From Rhodovulum strictum (lineage in GTDB: Bacteria > Pseudomonadota > Alphaproteobacteria > Rhodobacterales > Rhodobacteraceae), in contig NZ_WJPO01000031.1 in NCBI RefSeq assembly GCF_009649175.1, forward strand, positions 1-47,328: DNA of 47,328 nt, given 5' to 3'. Shown here one piece after another: positions 8,140 through 14,771 of the stretch. Position 1 is the first letter of the stretch. Each line of letters begins with the position of its first letter. The translations under genes and the position numbers were made by a program. The notes beneath the pieces are model-generated. The model was not told where the DNA came from and did not search any database. It saw only the letters and a list, made by a program, of their open reading frames with translations.

Positions 8140-8890
8140 GGTCTGCCAGCCTTTCAGTATCGCGTTTCAGTTTGCGGCTTCGACTCATTGGAAGCTCAAG
8201 CCCTTTTGAACGTCGGTCATGCGCGTCATCTTCGGGCCTTCCCTGCATCGCCACCCAGAGCAGCGGCAATCCGGCGACCAGGCCGAGGCCAAGCACAGCC
8301 CACGTCGCGCGTCCCAGGTCTCCGCTGACCGCTTCGCCACCGAATTGGGCGAGCAGGAAGCTTGCTGGGATGATGCCCGCCAGCGTCGCTAGTGCGAAAC
8401 GCCAGGCGTGCAGTCGCCTAAGCCAGGCCGCATAGCTGATCATGTCGAAGGACTCGAAGGGCTTCAGGCGGCTGGAAAAAACCGTCGCCGTCAACCCGGT
8501 CTGCGAGCCGAGAAGCCCGGCATCGACGTGGTCGCCGAACACCCGCCGCAAGACATCATGCCCCAGAACCCGTGCGAGACCGAAGGCGATCAGTGCCCCA
8601 AGCTCCGCGCAAATAACGACCTGCACGGTCCCCCAGAGATGTCCGTAGGCCGTTCCGGCCACCAGTGCGATCGGCGCGCTCGGGATGGGGCTGGCTACGA
8701 CTGCAAGGGTCATGAGAGTGACTATCAGGACCGGCCCCCAGAGACCGGCGCGCGCCACCAGCATTTCCAGACGCTCGACGTCCAGAAGACTGTGCGCCTC
8801 GGCGAATGCCGAAGGCGCGAACTGCCAGACAGCGAGCAGTCCGATGCCGAGGATCGCAAGGCCCGCGAGAATGGTGGCGCGCAGCCTCAT
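8129..8890 (-). CDS. TVP38/TMEM64-family membrane protein (VTT/DedA-like)
   Basis: A 253-residue integral membrane protein. The first segment (about 7-27) is followed by the family core: [32 protein letters not shown], then [21 protein letters not shown] and [20 protein letters not shown]. That gives the conserved re-entrant Gly/Pro motifs and the SR..P.F..D/N..SY pattern of the SNARE-associated (VTT) domain. DedA-type proteins are linked to lipid translocation and metal or membrane stress. The role beside CopA is not known, but the arrangement recurs in copper loci. Its start lies 1 bp after the DUF302 stop, indicating translational coupling. Confidence 0.85.
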   Translation of the reverse strand: MRLRATILAGLAILGIGLLAVWQFAPSAFAEAHSLLDVERLEMLVARAGLWGPVLIVTLMTLAVVASPIPSAPIALVAGTAYGHLWGTVQVVICAELGALIAFGLARVLGHDVLRRVFGDHVDAGLLGSQTGLTATVFSSRLKPFESFDMISYAAWLRRLHAWRFALATLAGIIPASFLLAQFGGEAVSGDLGRATWAVLGLGLVAGLPLLWVAMQGRPEDDAHDRRSKGLELPMSRSRKLKRDTERLADHGA

Positions 8891-8891
8891 C

Positions 8892-9278
8892 TCAGACCGC
8901 CGCGACGGCCTTCGCCAGGAGGTCGCGCACCTCGCCCGCCACGGCCGTCAGTTCGGCGTTCTCGATGGCCTGCATCGACGCCACAGGATCGATGGCGCTG
9001 ACTTCCACGCCGCCCCCCACCTCGCGCAGGATGACGTTGCAGGGGAGCATCGCACCCACGCGCGGTTCGATCCCGATGGCCTGATGCGCCATCTTCGGGT
9101 TGCAAGCGCCGAGTATGCGATAGGCGGGCATCTCGACATCGAGCTTCTTCTTCATCGTCGCCTTGACGTCGATCTCGGTCAGGACGCCGAAGCCATGGTC
9201 AGCCAACGCCTTGCGCGCGCGTGCGTCGACGTCGTCGATACTCGACGCGGAGATCATTCGATTGATCGTATAGGCCAT
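8892..9278 (-). CDS. DUF302 protein
   Basis: A 128-residue soluble protein with the DUF302 fold. The visible pattern is ARARKALADHGFGVLTEIDVKAT, followed by MPAYRILGACNPKMAHQAI, then PRVGAMLPCNVILREV and a closing segment with ASMQAIEN. The conserved GACNP and LPCNV motifs each supply a cysteine that could bind metal or be redox active, which is inference. DUF302 genes commonly accompany copper/silver ATPases. The Shine-Dalgarno AAAGGA precedes ATG by about 6 bases. It lies between a tiny membrane protein gene and the TVP38 gene. Confidence 0.9.
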   Translation of the reverse strand: MAYTINRMISASSIDDVDARARKALADHGFGVLTEIDVKATMKKKLDVEMPAYRILGACNPKMAHQAIGIEPRVGAMLPCNVILREVGGGVEVSAIDPVASMQAIENAELTAVAGEVRDLLAKAVAAV

Positions 9279-9294
9279 TGAGAAGTCCTTTCTC

Positions 9295-9423
9295 TCATTT
9301 CCGAAGATATTTGATGAGCGCCGCGATGGCCAAAACCACCAGCAAAAGGATCAGCAGGCCGAAGAGCCAGCCAAATTCCATTCCGAAACCCATTCCGGAG
9401 CCCATGTCGTTCCAGTTCATCAT
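9295..9423 (-). CDS. Small Met/Gly-rich single-span membrane protein
   Basis: This 42-residue protein starts MMNWNDMGSGMGFGMEFGW and continues as one membrane helix (LFGLLILLLVVLAIAALI) ending KYLRK. The methionines in the N-terminal segment could be copper ligands, an inference from the operon. ATG at 9423 follows an AGGGGGA site. Longer upstream frames lack coding character. It resembles the short helix-only proteins found at the head of copper-resistance operons. It is the first gene of the operon leading to copA, with a 16-bp gap to the DUF302 gene. Confidence 0.6.
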   Translation of the reverse strand: MMNWNDMGSGMGFGMEFGWLFGLLILLLVVLAIAALIKYLRK

Positions 9424-9606
9424 CCCATCCCCCTGATCCTCAGAATTCGGATGCGCCGTTTCATCGCAGCTCGCCACAACATGGGGCAGGACGCCACAGT
9501 GCTTCTTGGGGCCGGTGTGTTGGGCCCGAGCCACGACCGCGACCTCGGGCTTCACGTTGGTGGCGAAGTGTGGCATGTGGTGACGATGCCGCATCCAGCT
9601 CGGGGC

Positions 9607-9770
9607 CCGATCCCGAACGAGGCCTCCATCACGCACCTGATCGGCGCCGTTCTGGATGAGCGGAAGGACGAGTGGCAGACAAAGAGCCGCGACATGAGGG
9701 GCAAGCCATTCGCCCACATGGACAAGGAGGTGATCGACCCCATGCTCAGCATCACCCCGAACGCCGCAAG
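9607..9770 (+). pseudogene. IS256-family transposase fragment (C-terminal end)
   Basis: About 52 codons resemble the C-terminal end of IS256-type transposases: PNEASITHLIGAVLDERKDEW, followed by a decayed MxxEAFA-like stretch and DKEVIDPMLSI. The catalytic domain is absent on both sides, and the surrounding frame is not coding. Nothing is recognised at 9424-9606 or from 9771 to the histidine kinase stop at 9845. It marks an old insertion between the copper operon and the two-component system. Confidence 0.65.
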
Positions 9771-9844
9771 ATCATCCCCTTGGGTCGTCCGGAAAACAAC
9801 AACAGCGTGACGAGCCTGATCTGCCCTCGCCTGTTCGCAGGTGT

Positions 9845-11221
9845 TCAGCGTGTGGACAAGCTTGACCGCGACGAAGCACTGGAATTGTCTCCCGGCAATT
9901 TGATGGACGCCTGAAACCCCGAAGCAGCGCCGGGACGCGGGGATCTCAGAACCAGCGGGCTTTCGATGCGATCCGCAATGGCGGCAACAATCGCGAGACC
10001 CAGCCCGCTGCCATCTGCACTTGCGCCCGCGCGCTCAAAGCGGGCTGTGAGACGGTCCAGAGTTTCAGGTGGCAGGACGGGCCCGTCGTTCGCGACGATC
10101 AACTGGCCATCCCGCGTCAAGGTCACGTCGACCGGGGCGGCGTCCGAGCCATGTCGCAGAGCGTTCTCCACGAGGTTTCGACACAGGATCCCAAAGGCGT
10201 CGGGATCGAGGTCCGACATCACCGGTGCCTCCGGCAGCGTCAACGCTATGCGGCCAGGCGATCCAGTTCGGGCGACATCGTCGACCACCAGACGTGCAAC
10301 GATCCTGAGATCGGAGCATCGATCCAGGCGAAGCTGTCCGCCTTCGGCCCGCGCGAGTTGCATCAGGCGTTCGGACAGCCGGGTCAGTCGCTTGAGAGTC
10401 GCTTCTATTTCGACCGCCCGCGCCTTGGCGGCCGTGTCGCCAGTTTCCGACTGCAGGCGCTGGACTTGGGCGATGGCGCCGGCCAAGGGCGTGCGAAGCT
10501 CATGCGCGGCGTTCGCGGCAAAGCTTCGTTCGGCATCAAAGGCGGCCTTCAGCCGGTCGAGCAGCCTGTTGAGGGTGGCTGCCACAGGAGCGATTTCGGA
10601 CGGGATGTCACCGTCCGGAACGGGTGACAGATCGCGGGCATTGCGCGCATCCAACCGTTCGCCGAAGCGTCGAAGGGGTGCGAGGCTCGCCTTGACGGCG
10701 AAAACGATGGACAGCAACGCCAGGGGCACCACGATCAGCAGGGGCAGCCCCAGACCCATCTGTATCTCGCGTGCGACAGAGGCGCGGTGCGCCAGGGGTT
10801 CAGCGACCGTGATCCTGACCGTCCCCTGCAGCGCGTCTTCGTTGTAGAGCCGGTGGGTTGCGGTCTGGCGGAAGCCCGGGCCGTCGTAAGCCGGAAAAAC
10901 CGCCACGTCGGCCGCGTGCGACTGAAGCAGGATGCGACCGCCGGCGTCACGCACGATGTAGGTGAAGAGCTCGTCATGCTCGCGGATGGCGCCAAGCCGC
11001 TGCGTGACCCCATCCTCTTCATCCTCTTCGCGCCCGACGATGTCCACGACGGCCAGCGGCAACAGGCGTTGTGCAGTTTCCTGCAGCGCGGAGTCGAAGA
11101 CCTCGTCCATCTCGCCCCGCAGGATCAAGGCCGTCACGGAGGCGGCCGCGATCCAGAGCGCGGTCAACAGAATGCCAAGGACCAGCCCGAGCCGGGCCTG
11201 CAGGCTCGCCGGGCCTCTCAT
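9845..11221 (-). CDS. Sensor histidine kinase (OmpR-partner type)
   Basis: A 458-residue inner-membrane kinase. Membrane helices at about 10-32 and 165-188 enclose a periplasmic sensor region. This contains an unusual acidic run (REEDEEDGVTQ), so metal-cation sensing like that of PmrB or PhoQ is possible (inference). A HAMP-like linker leads to the HisKA helix with the phosphorylated His in FAANAAHELRTPLAGAIAQ, then the ATPase domain with the N box NLVENALRHGS and a G box GSGLGLAIV. Its ATG overlaps the regulator stop by 4 bp. The true start is taken here, because frames extending further upstream only run antisense through the regulator gene. Confidence 0.93.
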   Translation of the reverse strand: MRGPASLQARLGLVLGILLTALWIAAASVTALILRGEMDEVFDSALQETAQRLLPLAVVDIVGREEDEEDGVTQRLGAIREHDELFTYIVRDAGGRILLQSHAADVAVFPAYDGPGFRQTATHRLYNEDALQGTVRITVAEPLAHRASVAREIQMGLGLPLLIVVPLALLSIVFAVKASLAPLRRFGERLDARNARDLSPVPDGDIPSEIAPVAATLNRLLDRLKAAFDAERSFAANAAHELRTPLAGAIAQVQRLQSETGDTAAKARAVEIEATLKRLTRLSERLMQLARAEGGQLRLDRCSDLRIVARLVVDDVARTGSPGRIALTLPEAPVMSDLDPDAFGILCRNLVENALRHGSDAAPVDVTLTRDGQLIVANDGPVLPPETLDRLTARFERAGASADGSGLGLAIVAAIADRIESPLVLRSPRPGAASGFQASIKLPGDNSSASSRSSLSTR

Positions 11222-11877
11222 GGCTTGCCCAGGCGGTAACCCATGCCGCGCTCGGTCTCGATGACGTGTGGCCCGAGCTTCTTGCGCAGGCGGCTGACAT
11301 GGACCTCGATGGTGTTGCTTTCGACTTCGGCGTCGAAGGCGTAGAGCTTCTCTTCCAGCTGCGCCTTCGACAGAAGCTGCCCCGGGCGGGACAGGAGCGC
11401 CTCGAACAGCGCCCATTCGCGCGCCGTCAGCGTGACCGGTCTGCCGTCGCGCGATATGCTGCGCGCGGCAAGGTCGATGTCCAGCGTGCCGTGGCTGATG
11501 ATCGGGTTCGGATTGCCGCTGTAGCGCCGCGCGACCGAGCCGATGCGCGCCGAGAGTTCCGACAGGTCGAACGGCTTCACGAGATAGTCGTCGGCCCCGG
11601 CATTCAATCCGTCGATCCGGTCCGACACCTGGTCGAGCGCGGTCAGGATGATCACGGGTGTCACGTCGCCGCGCGCGCGCAGGGTCCTGAGAAAGGTGAT
11701 GCCGCGGCCATCGGGCAGCATCAGGTCGAGCAGCACGAGATCGTAAGCGGCACCGGCCATGGCATCTCCCGCCGCATCCAGCCGCGTGACCCAGTCCACC
11801 GACTGACCGTCGCCTGCGATCTGATCGCGCACGGCGGCGCCGAGAACCGTGTCGTCCTCGATCAGCAGGATGCGCAT
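11218..11877 (-). CDS. OmpR-family response regulator
   Basis: A 219-residue regulator starting MRILLIEDDTVLGAAVRDQI, with the phospho-acceptor Asp in DLVLLDLMLPDGRG, the conserved Thr in PVIILTALD and Lys in DYLVKPFDLSEL. The C-terminal winged helix has TAREWALFEALLSRPGQLLSKAQL and NTIEVHVSRLRKKLG. It resembles the PmrA/QseB group. The start at MRILLIEDD is the family norm, and an in-frame upstream ATG gives a non-conserved extension. It is transcribed away from the PepSY gene, and the shared intergenic region holds paired CTGA-N7-CTGA sites that I propose it binds. Confidence 0.95.
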   Translation of the reverse strand: MRILLIEDDTVLGAAVRDQIAGDGQSVDWVTRLDAAGDAMAGAAYDLVLLDLMLPDGRGITFLRTLRARGDVTPVIILTALDQVSDRIDGLNAGADDYLVKPFDLSELSARIGSVARRYSGNPNPIISHGTLDIDLAARSISRDGRPVTLTAREWALFEALLSRPGQLLSKAQLEEKLYAFDAEVESNTIEVHVSRLRKKLGPHVIETERGMGYRLGKP

Positions 11878-11921
11878 GTTGGTCCCGATCCTTTCCCGAT
11901 GACCCTCCATGACTTGTCTGG

Positions 11922-11970
11922 CTGACGCTAAGCTGACACCGCCGGGCTCCGAGTTTCAGGCTCCCGTCAG
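11922..11970. promoter_or_regulatory. Composite response-regulator operator between the regulator and PepSY genes
   Basis: A forward site CTGACGCTAAGCTGA (11922-11936) is a tandem CTGA repeat with an 11-bp period. After 19 bp comes the opposite orientation TCAGGCTCCCGTCAG (11956-11970). Tandem half-sites 11 bp apart are the usual target of OmpR-family dimers. The same composite, with the same 19-bp gap, stands before the Asp-rich gene at 13781-13829. A CATGTG stretch begins 11 bp after the operator and could be the -10 of the PepSY promoter. The operator lies about midway between the divergent starts at 11877 and 12022. Confidence 0.72.
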
Positions 11971-12021
11971 CTTCGCCGCGCATGTGTTGCATCAAGAGGC
12001 GTGCCACGAGGAGTTTGCCCC

Positions 12022-12345
12022 ATGAAGAAGACATTGACAATTCTCGGCTTTCTCGCGGCCTTCCCGGCGGGGGTAGCGCTTGCCGATGACGACTGCTTCG
12101 TGCCCATGGCGGACTGGCAGCCGAGGGATGCCGTTCAGCGCCTCGCCGAAGACAACGGCTGGACCGTGCGCCGCATCAAGATCGACGACGGCTGCTACGA
12201 GATCGACGGCCGGGATGCCGAGGGGCGCCAGATCGAGGTGACGGTTCATCCCGCCACGCTGGAAGTCATCGAGTTCGAATACGAAGACGATGAGGACGAA
12301 GACGATCGCTCTCGCAGGGATCGGGAGCAGCGAAGCGATGACTGA
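12022..12345 (+). CDS. Exported PepSY-domain protein with acidic tail
   Basis: A 107-residue secreted protein. The signal peptide MKKTLTILGFLAAFPAGVALA ends at an AxA cleavage site. One PepSY domain follows: DAVQRLAEDNGWTVRRIKIDDGCYEIDGRDAEGRQIEVTVHPATLEVIE. The C-terminus is strongly acidic, then Arg/Asp-rich (EYEDDEDEDD and SRRDREQRSDD). Two cysteines, one near the start of the mature protein and one in DGCYEI, could form a disulfide. GAGGAG precedes the start. Next to a sensor kinase and a flavocytochrome it may present or sense metal at the membrane (inference). It overlaps the next gene by 8 bp. Confidence 0.87.
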   Translation: MKKTLTILGFLAAFPAGVALADDDCFVPMADWQPRDAVQRLAEDNGWTVRRIKIDDGCYEIDGRDAEGRQIEVTVHPATLEVIEFEYEDDEDEDDRSRRDREQRSDD

Positions 12346-13693
12346 TCTGGCGCAGCCCGCAAAGAGCGTCAACGTGGGGCCAGTCCGGTCGTCAATTTCC
12401 TGGACGACAGCCGTTGGCGACGTTCTGAACCTGTCTGGCCCCTTGCTGGTCGCCCTGATGTGCGTTCTGGCGGGGCTGCTCGGCTTCACCACGTATGCGT
12501 CCTACGGTTCGGAGGCAGCCATCGGTATTGCCGTCGGGGCCGCGGCGGTGGTCGCCATGAGCCAGACCCTGATCCTTGCCTCACGACCGCGTCTGCTGGA
12601 GCCGATGTTCGGTGGGCTCGACCGCATGTACCGGGTCCACAAGTGGCTGGGCATCTCCGCGATGGTCCTGATGATCCTGCACCAGCAGATCGAGCCCGAT
12701 TTCGAGCGGGCGGTGCGCGAGACCGGGCTGGGGGAGCTGGCCGAGGAGGCAGGGGAGTTCGCCTTCAATGCGCTGCTCGTGCTGATCGCGATCAGCTGGT
12801 TCCGGCGATTACCCTTCACCCCACTGGAGATTCCCTATCAGTTATGGCGGTTCAGCCATCGGTTCATGGGCGTCCTTTTCGCTGTCATCGTGTTTCACCA
12901 GTTCTTCGTCGACATGCCGACCGGGGTCGATCCGTCGCTGTCGGTGATGCTGAACACGTTCGGGCTCGGTGGAGTGATCGCCTGGGTGCATACCGAATTC
13001 GTTGCACCGCGCCTGCGGCGCAGGGAGTATACGGTCAGCGACATCAGCCGACATGGCGACACCACCGCGTTGACGCTCAGCCCCAAAGGGCGGGCCATGC
13101 GCTGGCGGCCTGGGCAGTTCGCCTTCTTCCGCGCGCCGGAAGCGGGTTTTTCCGAACCGCACCCGTTCACGATCGCCAGCGCCCCACGCTCTGACGGCGC
13201 GCTGACCCTGTCAATCAAGGGGCTGGGTGGCTGGACCCGGCGCTTGCCTGACGCCCTTCGAACCGGGATGAGCATGCAGGTCGAGGGGCCCTATGGCCGG
13301 TTCGACTTCCACAAGGGTGGCGCGCGCCAGATCTGGCTTGCGGGCGGCATCGGCATCACGCCGTTCCTTGCGTGGGCGGAAAGCCTGACCGAGGCGGAGC
13401 GGCGAGACATTCACCTCGTTCATTGTGTCCGCGCTCCCGAAGAGGCGATCGGGTTGGAGATCCTTCAAGCGGCGGCGGCGCGCAACCCGCGGTTCAGCTT
13501 TCAGGTGGTCGCAACCGCGCGTGATGGACGCCTGACGGCCGAGCGTCTGATCGGTATGGCGCCCTTCGCGGTCCGGGATGCCGATCTGTGGTTTTGTGGC
13601 CCGACGGGCCTGAAAGATGGGATCCTGAAGGGTCTGAAGGCGCTGGACCAGACGCCGCGACGCGTCCGCTTCGAGCATTTCGAGTTCGCCTGA
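12338..13693 (+). CDS. Ferric reductase-like flavocytochrome (haem b membrane domain with FAD/NAD(P) module)
   Basis: A 451-residue oxidoreductase. The N-terminal half holds about six membrane helices with paired histidines that could bind haem b (YRVHKWLGI, MILHQQIE, FSHRFMGVLF, IVFHQFFVD). The cytoplasmic half is a ferredoxin-NADP reductase module: FAD motif HPFTIAS, glycine-rich LAGGIGITPFLAW and terminal WFCGPTGLKDGI. The family moves electrons from NAD(P)H through FAD and haem across the membrane, for example to ferric iron. The start has GGGAGCAG upstream. It is co-transcribed with the PepSY gene, and a strong terminator follows. The physiological acceptor is not shown by sequence. Confidence 0.88.
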   Translation: MTDLAQPAKSVNVGPVRSSISWTTAVGDVLNLSGPLLVALMCVLAGLLGFTTYASYGSEAAIGIAVGAAAVVAMSQTLILASRPRLLEPMFGGLDRMYRVHKWLGISAMVLMILHQQIEPDFERAVRETGLGELAEEAGEFAFNALLVLIAISWFRRLPFTPLEIPYQLWRFSHRFMGVLFAVIVFHQFFVDMPTGVDPSLSVMLNTFGLGGVIAWVHTEFVAPRLRRREYTVSDISRHGDTTALTLSPKGRAMRWRPGQFAFFRAPEAGFSEPHPFTIASAPRSDGALTLSIKGLGGWTRRLPDALRTGMSMQVEGPYGRFDFHKGGARQIWLAGGIGITPFLAWAESLTEAERRDIHLVHCVRAPEEAIGLEILQAAAARNPRFSFQVVATARDGRLTAERLIGMAPFAVRDADLWFCGPTGLKDGILKGLKALDQTPRRVRFEHFEFA

Positions 13694-13749
13694 CGAGCTG
13701 AACATCGGTTTGGCGCACTTACCAGGCTCCGCTCGCGCCCCAGCTTCCC

Positions 13750-13776
13750 GCCCCGCCAGACCGGCGGGGCATTTTT
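13750..13776 (+). terminator. Rho-independent terminator after the flavocytochrome gene
   Basis: A perfect 8-bp stem GCCCCGCC / GGCGGGGC with a 5-nt loop (AGACC) is followed by ATTTTT. It separates the PepSY/flavocytochrome operon from the next operon, whose own operator begins 5 bp further on. Confidence 0.88.
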
Positions 13777-13780
13777 CTTC

Positions 13781-13829
13781 CTGACGGCAAGCTGAAGCGA
13801 GAATCGCAGCGCCGTCAGGAAGGCCTCAG
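13781..13829 (+). promoter_or_regulatory. Composite response-regulator operator upstream of the Asp-rich gene
   Basis: CTGACGGCAAGCTGA (13781-13795) matches the 11922 site at 13 of 15 positions. After a 19-bp gap comes TCAGGAAGGCCTCAG (13815-13829), another TCAG-N7-TCAG. Half-site periods and the 34-bp distance between the two elements are identical to the operator at 11922-11970. A CATATC stretch starts 11 bp downstream, the same offset as CATGTG in the other promoter, and may be the -10. I infer that both promoters are controlled by the regulator encoded at 11218-11877. Confidence 0.72.
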
Positions 13830-13875
13830 GTCGGGTCTGCATATCGGTCTCATCAAACGAAAAGGAGACTCTCCG

Positions 13876-14238
13876 ATGCGAAAGATCCTCACCCTTCTTG
13901 TTGCCTCCACCGCGCTGACCGCCGTGATCGGCACCACGGCCTGGAGTGCGATGAACGCCGCCCCCGATGGGAGCCCTCGGCCCTTCGCGGCGATCTGGCA
14001 GGACGCGACGCAGTCCTTGCCCCTCATCCTCGCTAGTGACGACGATGACGACGATGATGAAAGCCACGGCTCGCGGCGTGATCACGACGACGATGATGAC
14101 GACGAAGACTGCGACGACGATGACGATGACGACGACTGCGGCAGCGGCGCTCCCAATCCCGCGCCCGCCGGCACCGTCGCCCCACCGCAGAACGGGCTTT
14201 TCGGGAACGGCGCCCCACCGCAGGTCCAGGTGAACTGA
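13876..14238 (+). CDS. Exported Asp-rich peptide
   Basis: A 120-residue secreted protein. A signal peptide (MRKILTLLVASTALTAVIGTTAWSA) leads to a short linker and then two nearly pure aspartate runs, around residues 55-61 and 70-90, with interspersed His, Cys and Glu. The tail is Pro/Gly/Asn-rich. No known domain. Such acidic runs bind divalent or trivalent cations, so a periplasmic metal sponge or scavenger is plausible, but this rests on composition alone. AAAAGGAGA precedes the start. It is first in a six-gene operon behind the composite operator. The GAC/GAT repeats could be prone to slippage. Confidence 0.8.
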   Translation: MRKILTLLVASTALTAVIGTTAWSAMNAAPDGSPRPFAAIWQDATQSLPLILASDDDDDDDESHGSRRDHDDDDDDEDCDDDDDDDDCGSGAPNPAPAGTVAPPQNGLFGNGAPPQVQVN

Positions 14239-14288
14239 GCCTCCCCGACGCACGCGAACCCCGCACCTCGTACACAAGGACCAACCCG

Positions 14289-14759
14289 ATGAAATCGCTT
14301 CTTGCGACACTCGCGCTGACCACGGCGCTGACCCTTCCCGGCCTCGCCATGGCGCGCCCGGTGACGCTGACCACGACTCTCAACAGCTACGGTGGCGATG
14401 GAGCCTATCTCGCGCTCTACGTCACCGATGCCTCCGGCGCCTACATGGGCAGCCTCTGGATGGCCGGGACCAAGTCGAAATACTACGAGCACCTGACCGA
14501 CTGGTACCGCGCGACCGGCGGCGACACCGCGCAGGTGAACGGCATCACCGGCGCCAGCGTGGGCGCGGGGCGGACGCTCGAGATAACGCTCGATCTGGCC
14601 GACGCGCTTTTCGATGCGGGCTACACGCTCCACATCGACGCGGCCGTCGAGGACATGCGCGACAGCCCGAACGAGGTGGCCGTCCCGCTGACGACCGCTG
14701 GTGCCGGCACTCCGGTGACCGGCCGACGCTACATCGCCAGCTTCGCCTACGACATGTGA
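14289..14759 (+). CDS. DUF2271 exported protein, probable ApbE flavinylation target
   Basis: A 156-residue protein with a signal peptide (MKSLLATLALTTALTLPGLAMA) and a DUF2271 domain: VTLTTTLNSYGGDGAYLALYVTDASGAYMGSLWM, then a KYYEHLTDWYRA region and an immunoglobulin-like end. Residues 84-90, NGITGAS, resemble the D-G-x-(S/T)-G-A-(T/S) motif at which ApbE attaches FMN in NqrC and RnfG, which would make Ser90 the flavin site. I recall DUF2271 genes being reported in flavinylation clusters with PepSY and ApbE genes. That fits the two genes that follow here. Its likely role is a periplasmic flavoprotein electron carrier. Confidence 0.82.
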   Translation: MKSLLATLALTTALTLPGLAMARPVTLTTTLNSYGGDGAYLALYVTDASGAYMGSLWMAGTKSKYYEHLTDWYRATGGDTAQVNGITGASVGAGRTLEITLDLADALFDAGYTLHIDAAVEDMRDSPNEVAVPLTTAGAGTPVTGRRYIASFAYDM

Positions 14760-14771
14760 GGGGTGATGGCC

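Noticed and set aside
9424-9606. Possible coding on the reverse strand just before the small membrane protein
   Set aside because: The translation shows no recognisable family, no ribosome-binding site of its own, and would make an odd fusion with the 42-residue protein.
9845-12040. One 731-codon reverse frame covering kinase and regulator
   Set aside because: Only the portion from 11221 down is the kinase. The rest is the regulator gene read in the wrong frame. The regulator is complete in its own frame with an ATGA overlap.
14038-14145. GAC/GAT repeats as a microsatellite or CRISPR-like array
   Set aside because: They are aspartate codons of the Asp-rich protein, with no spacers and no constant repeat unit.
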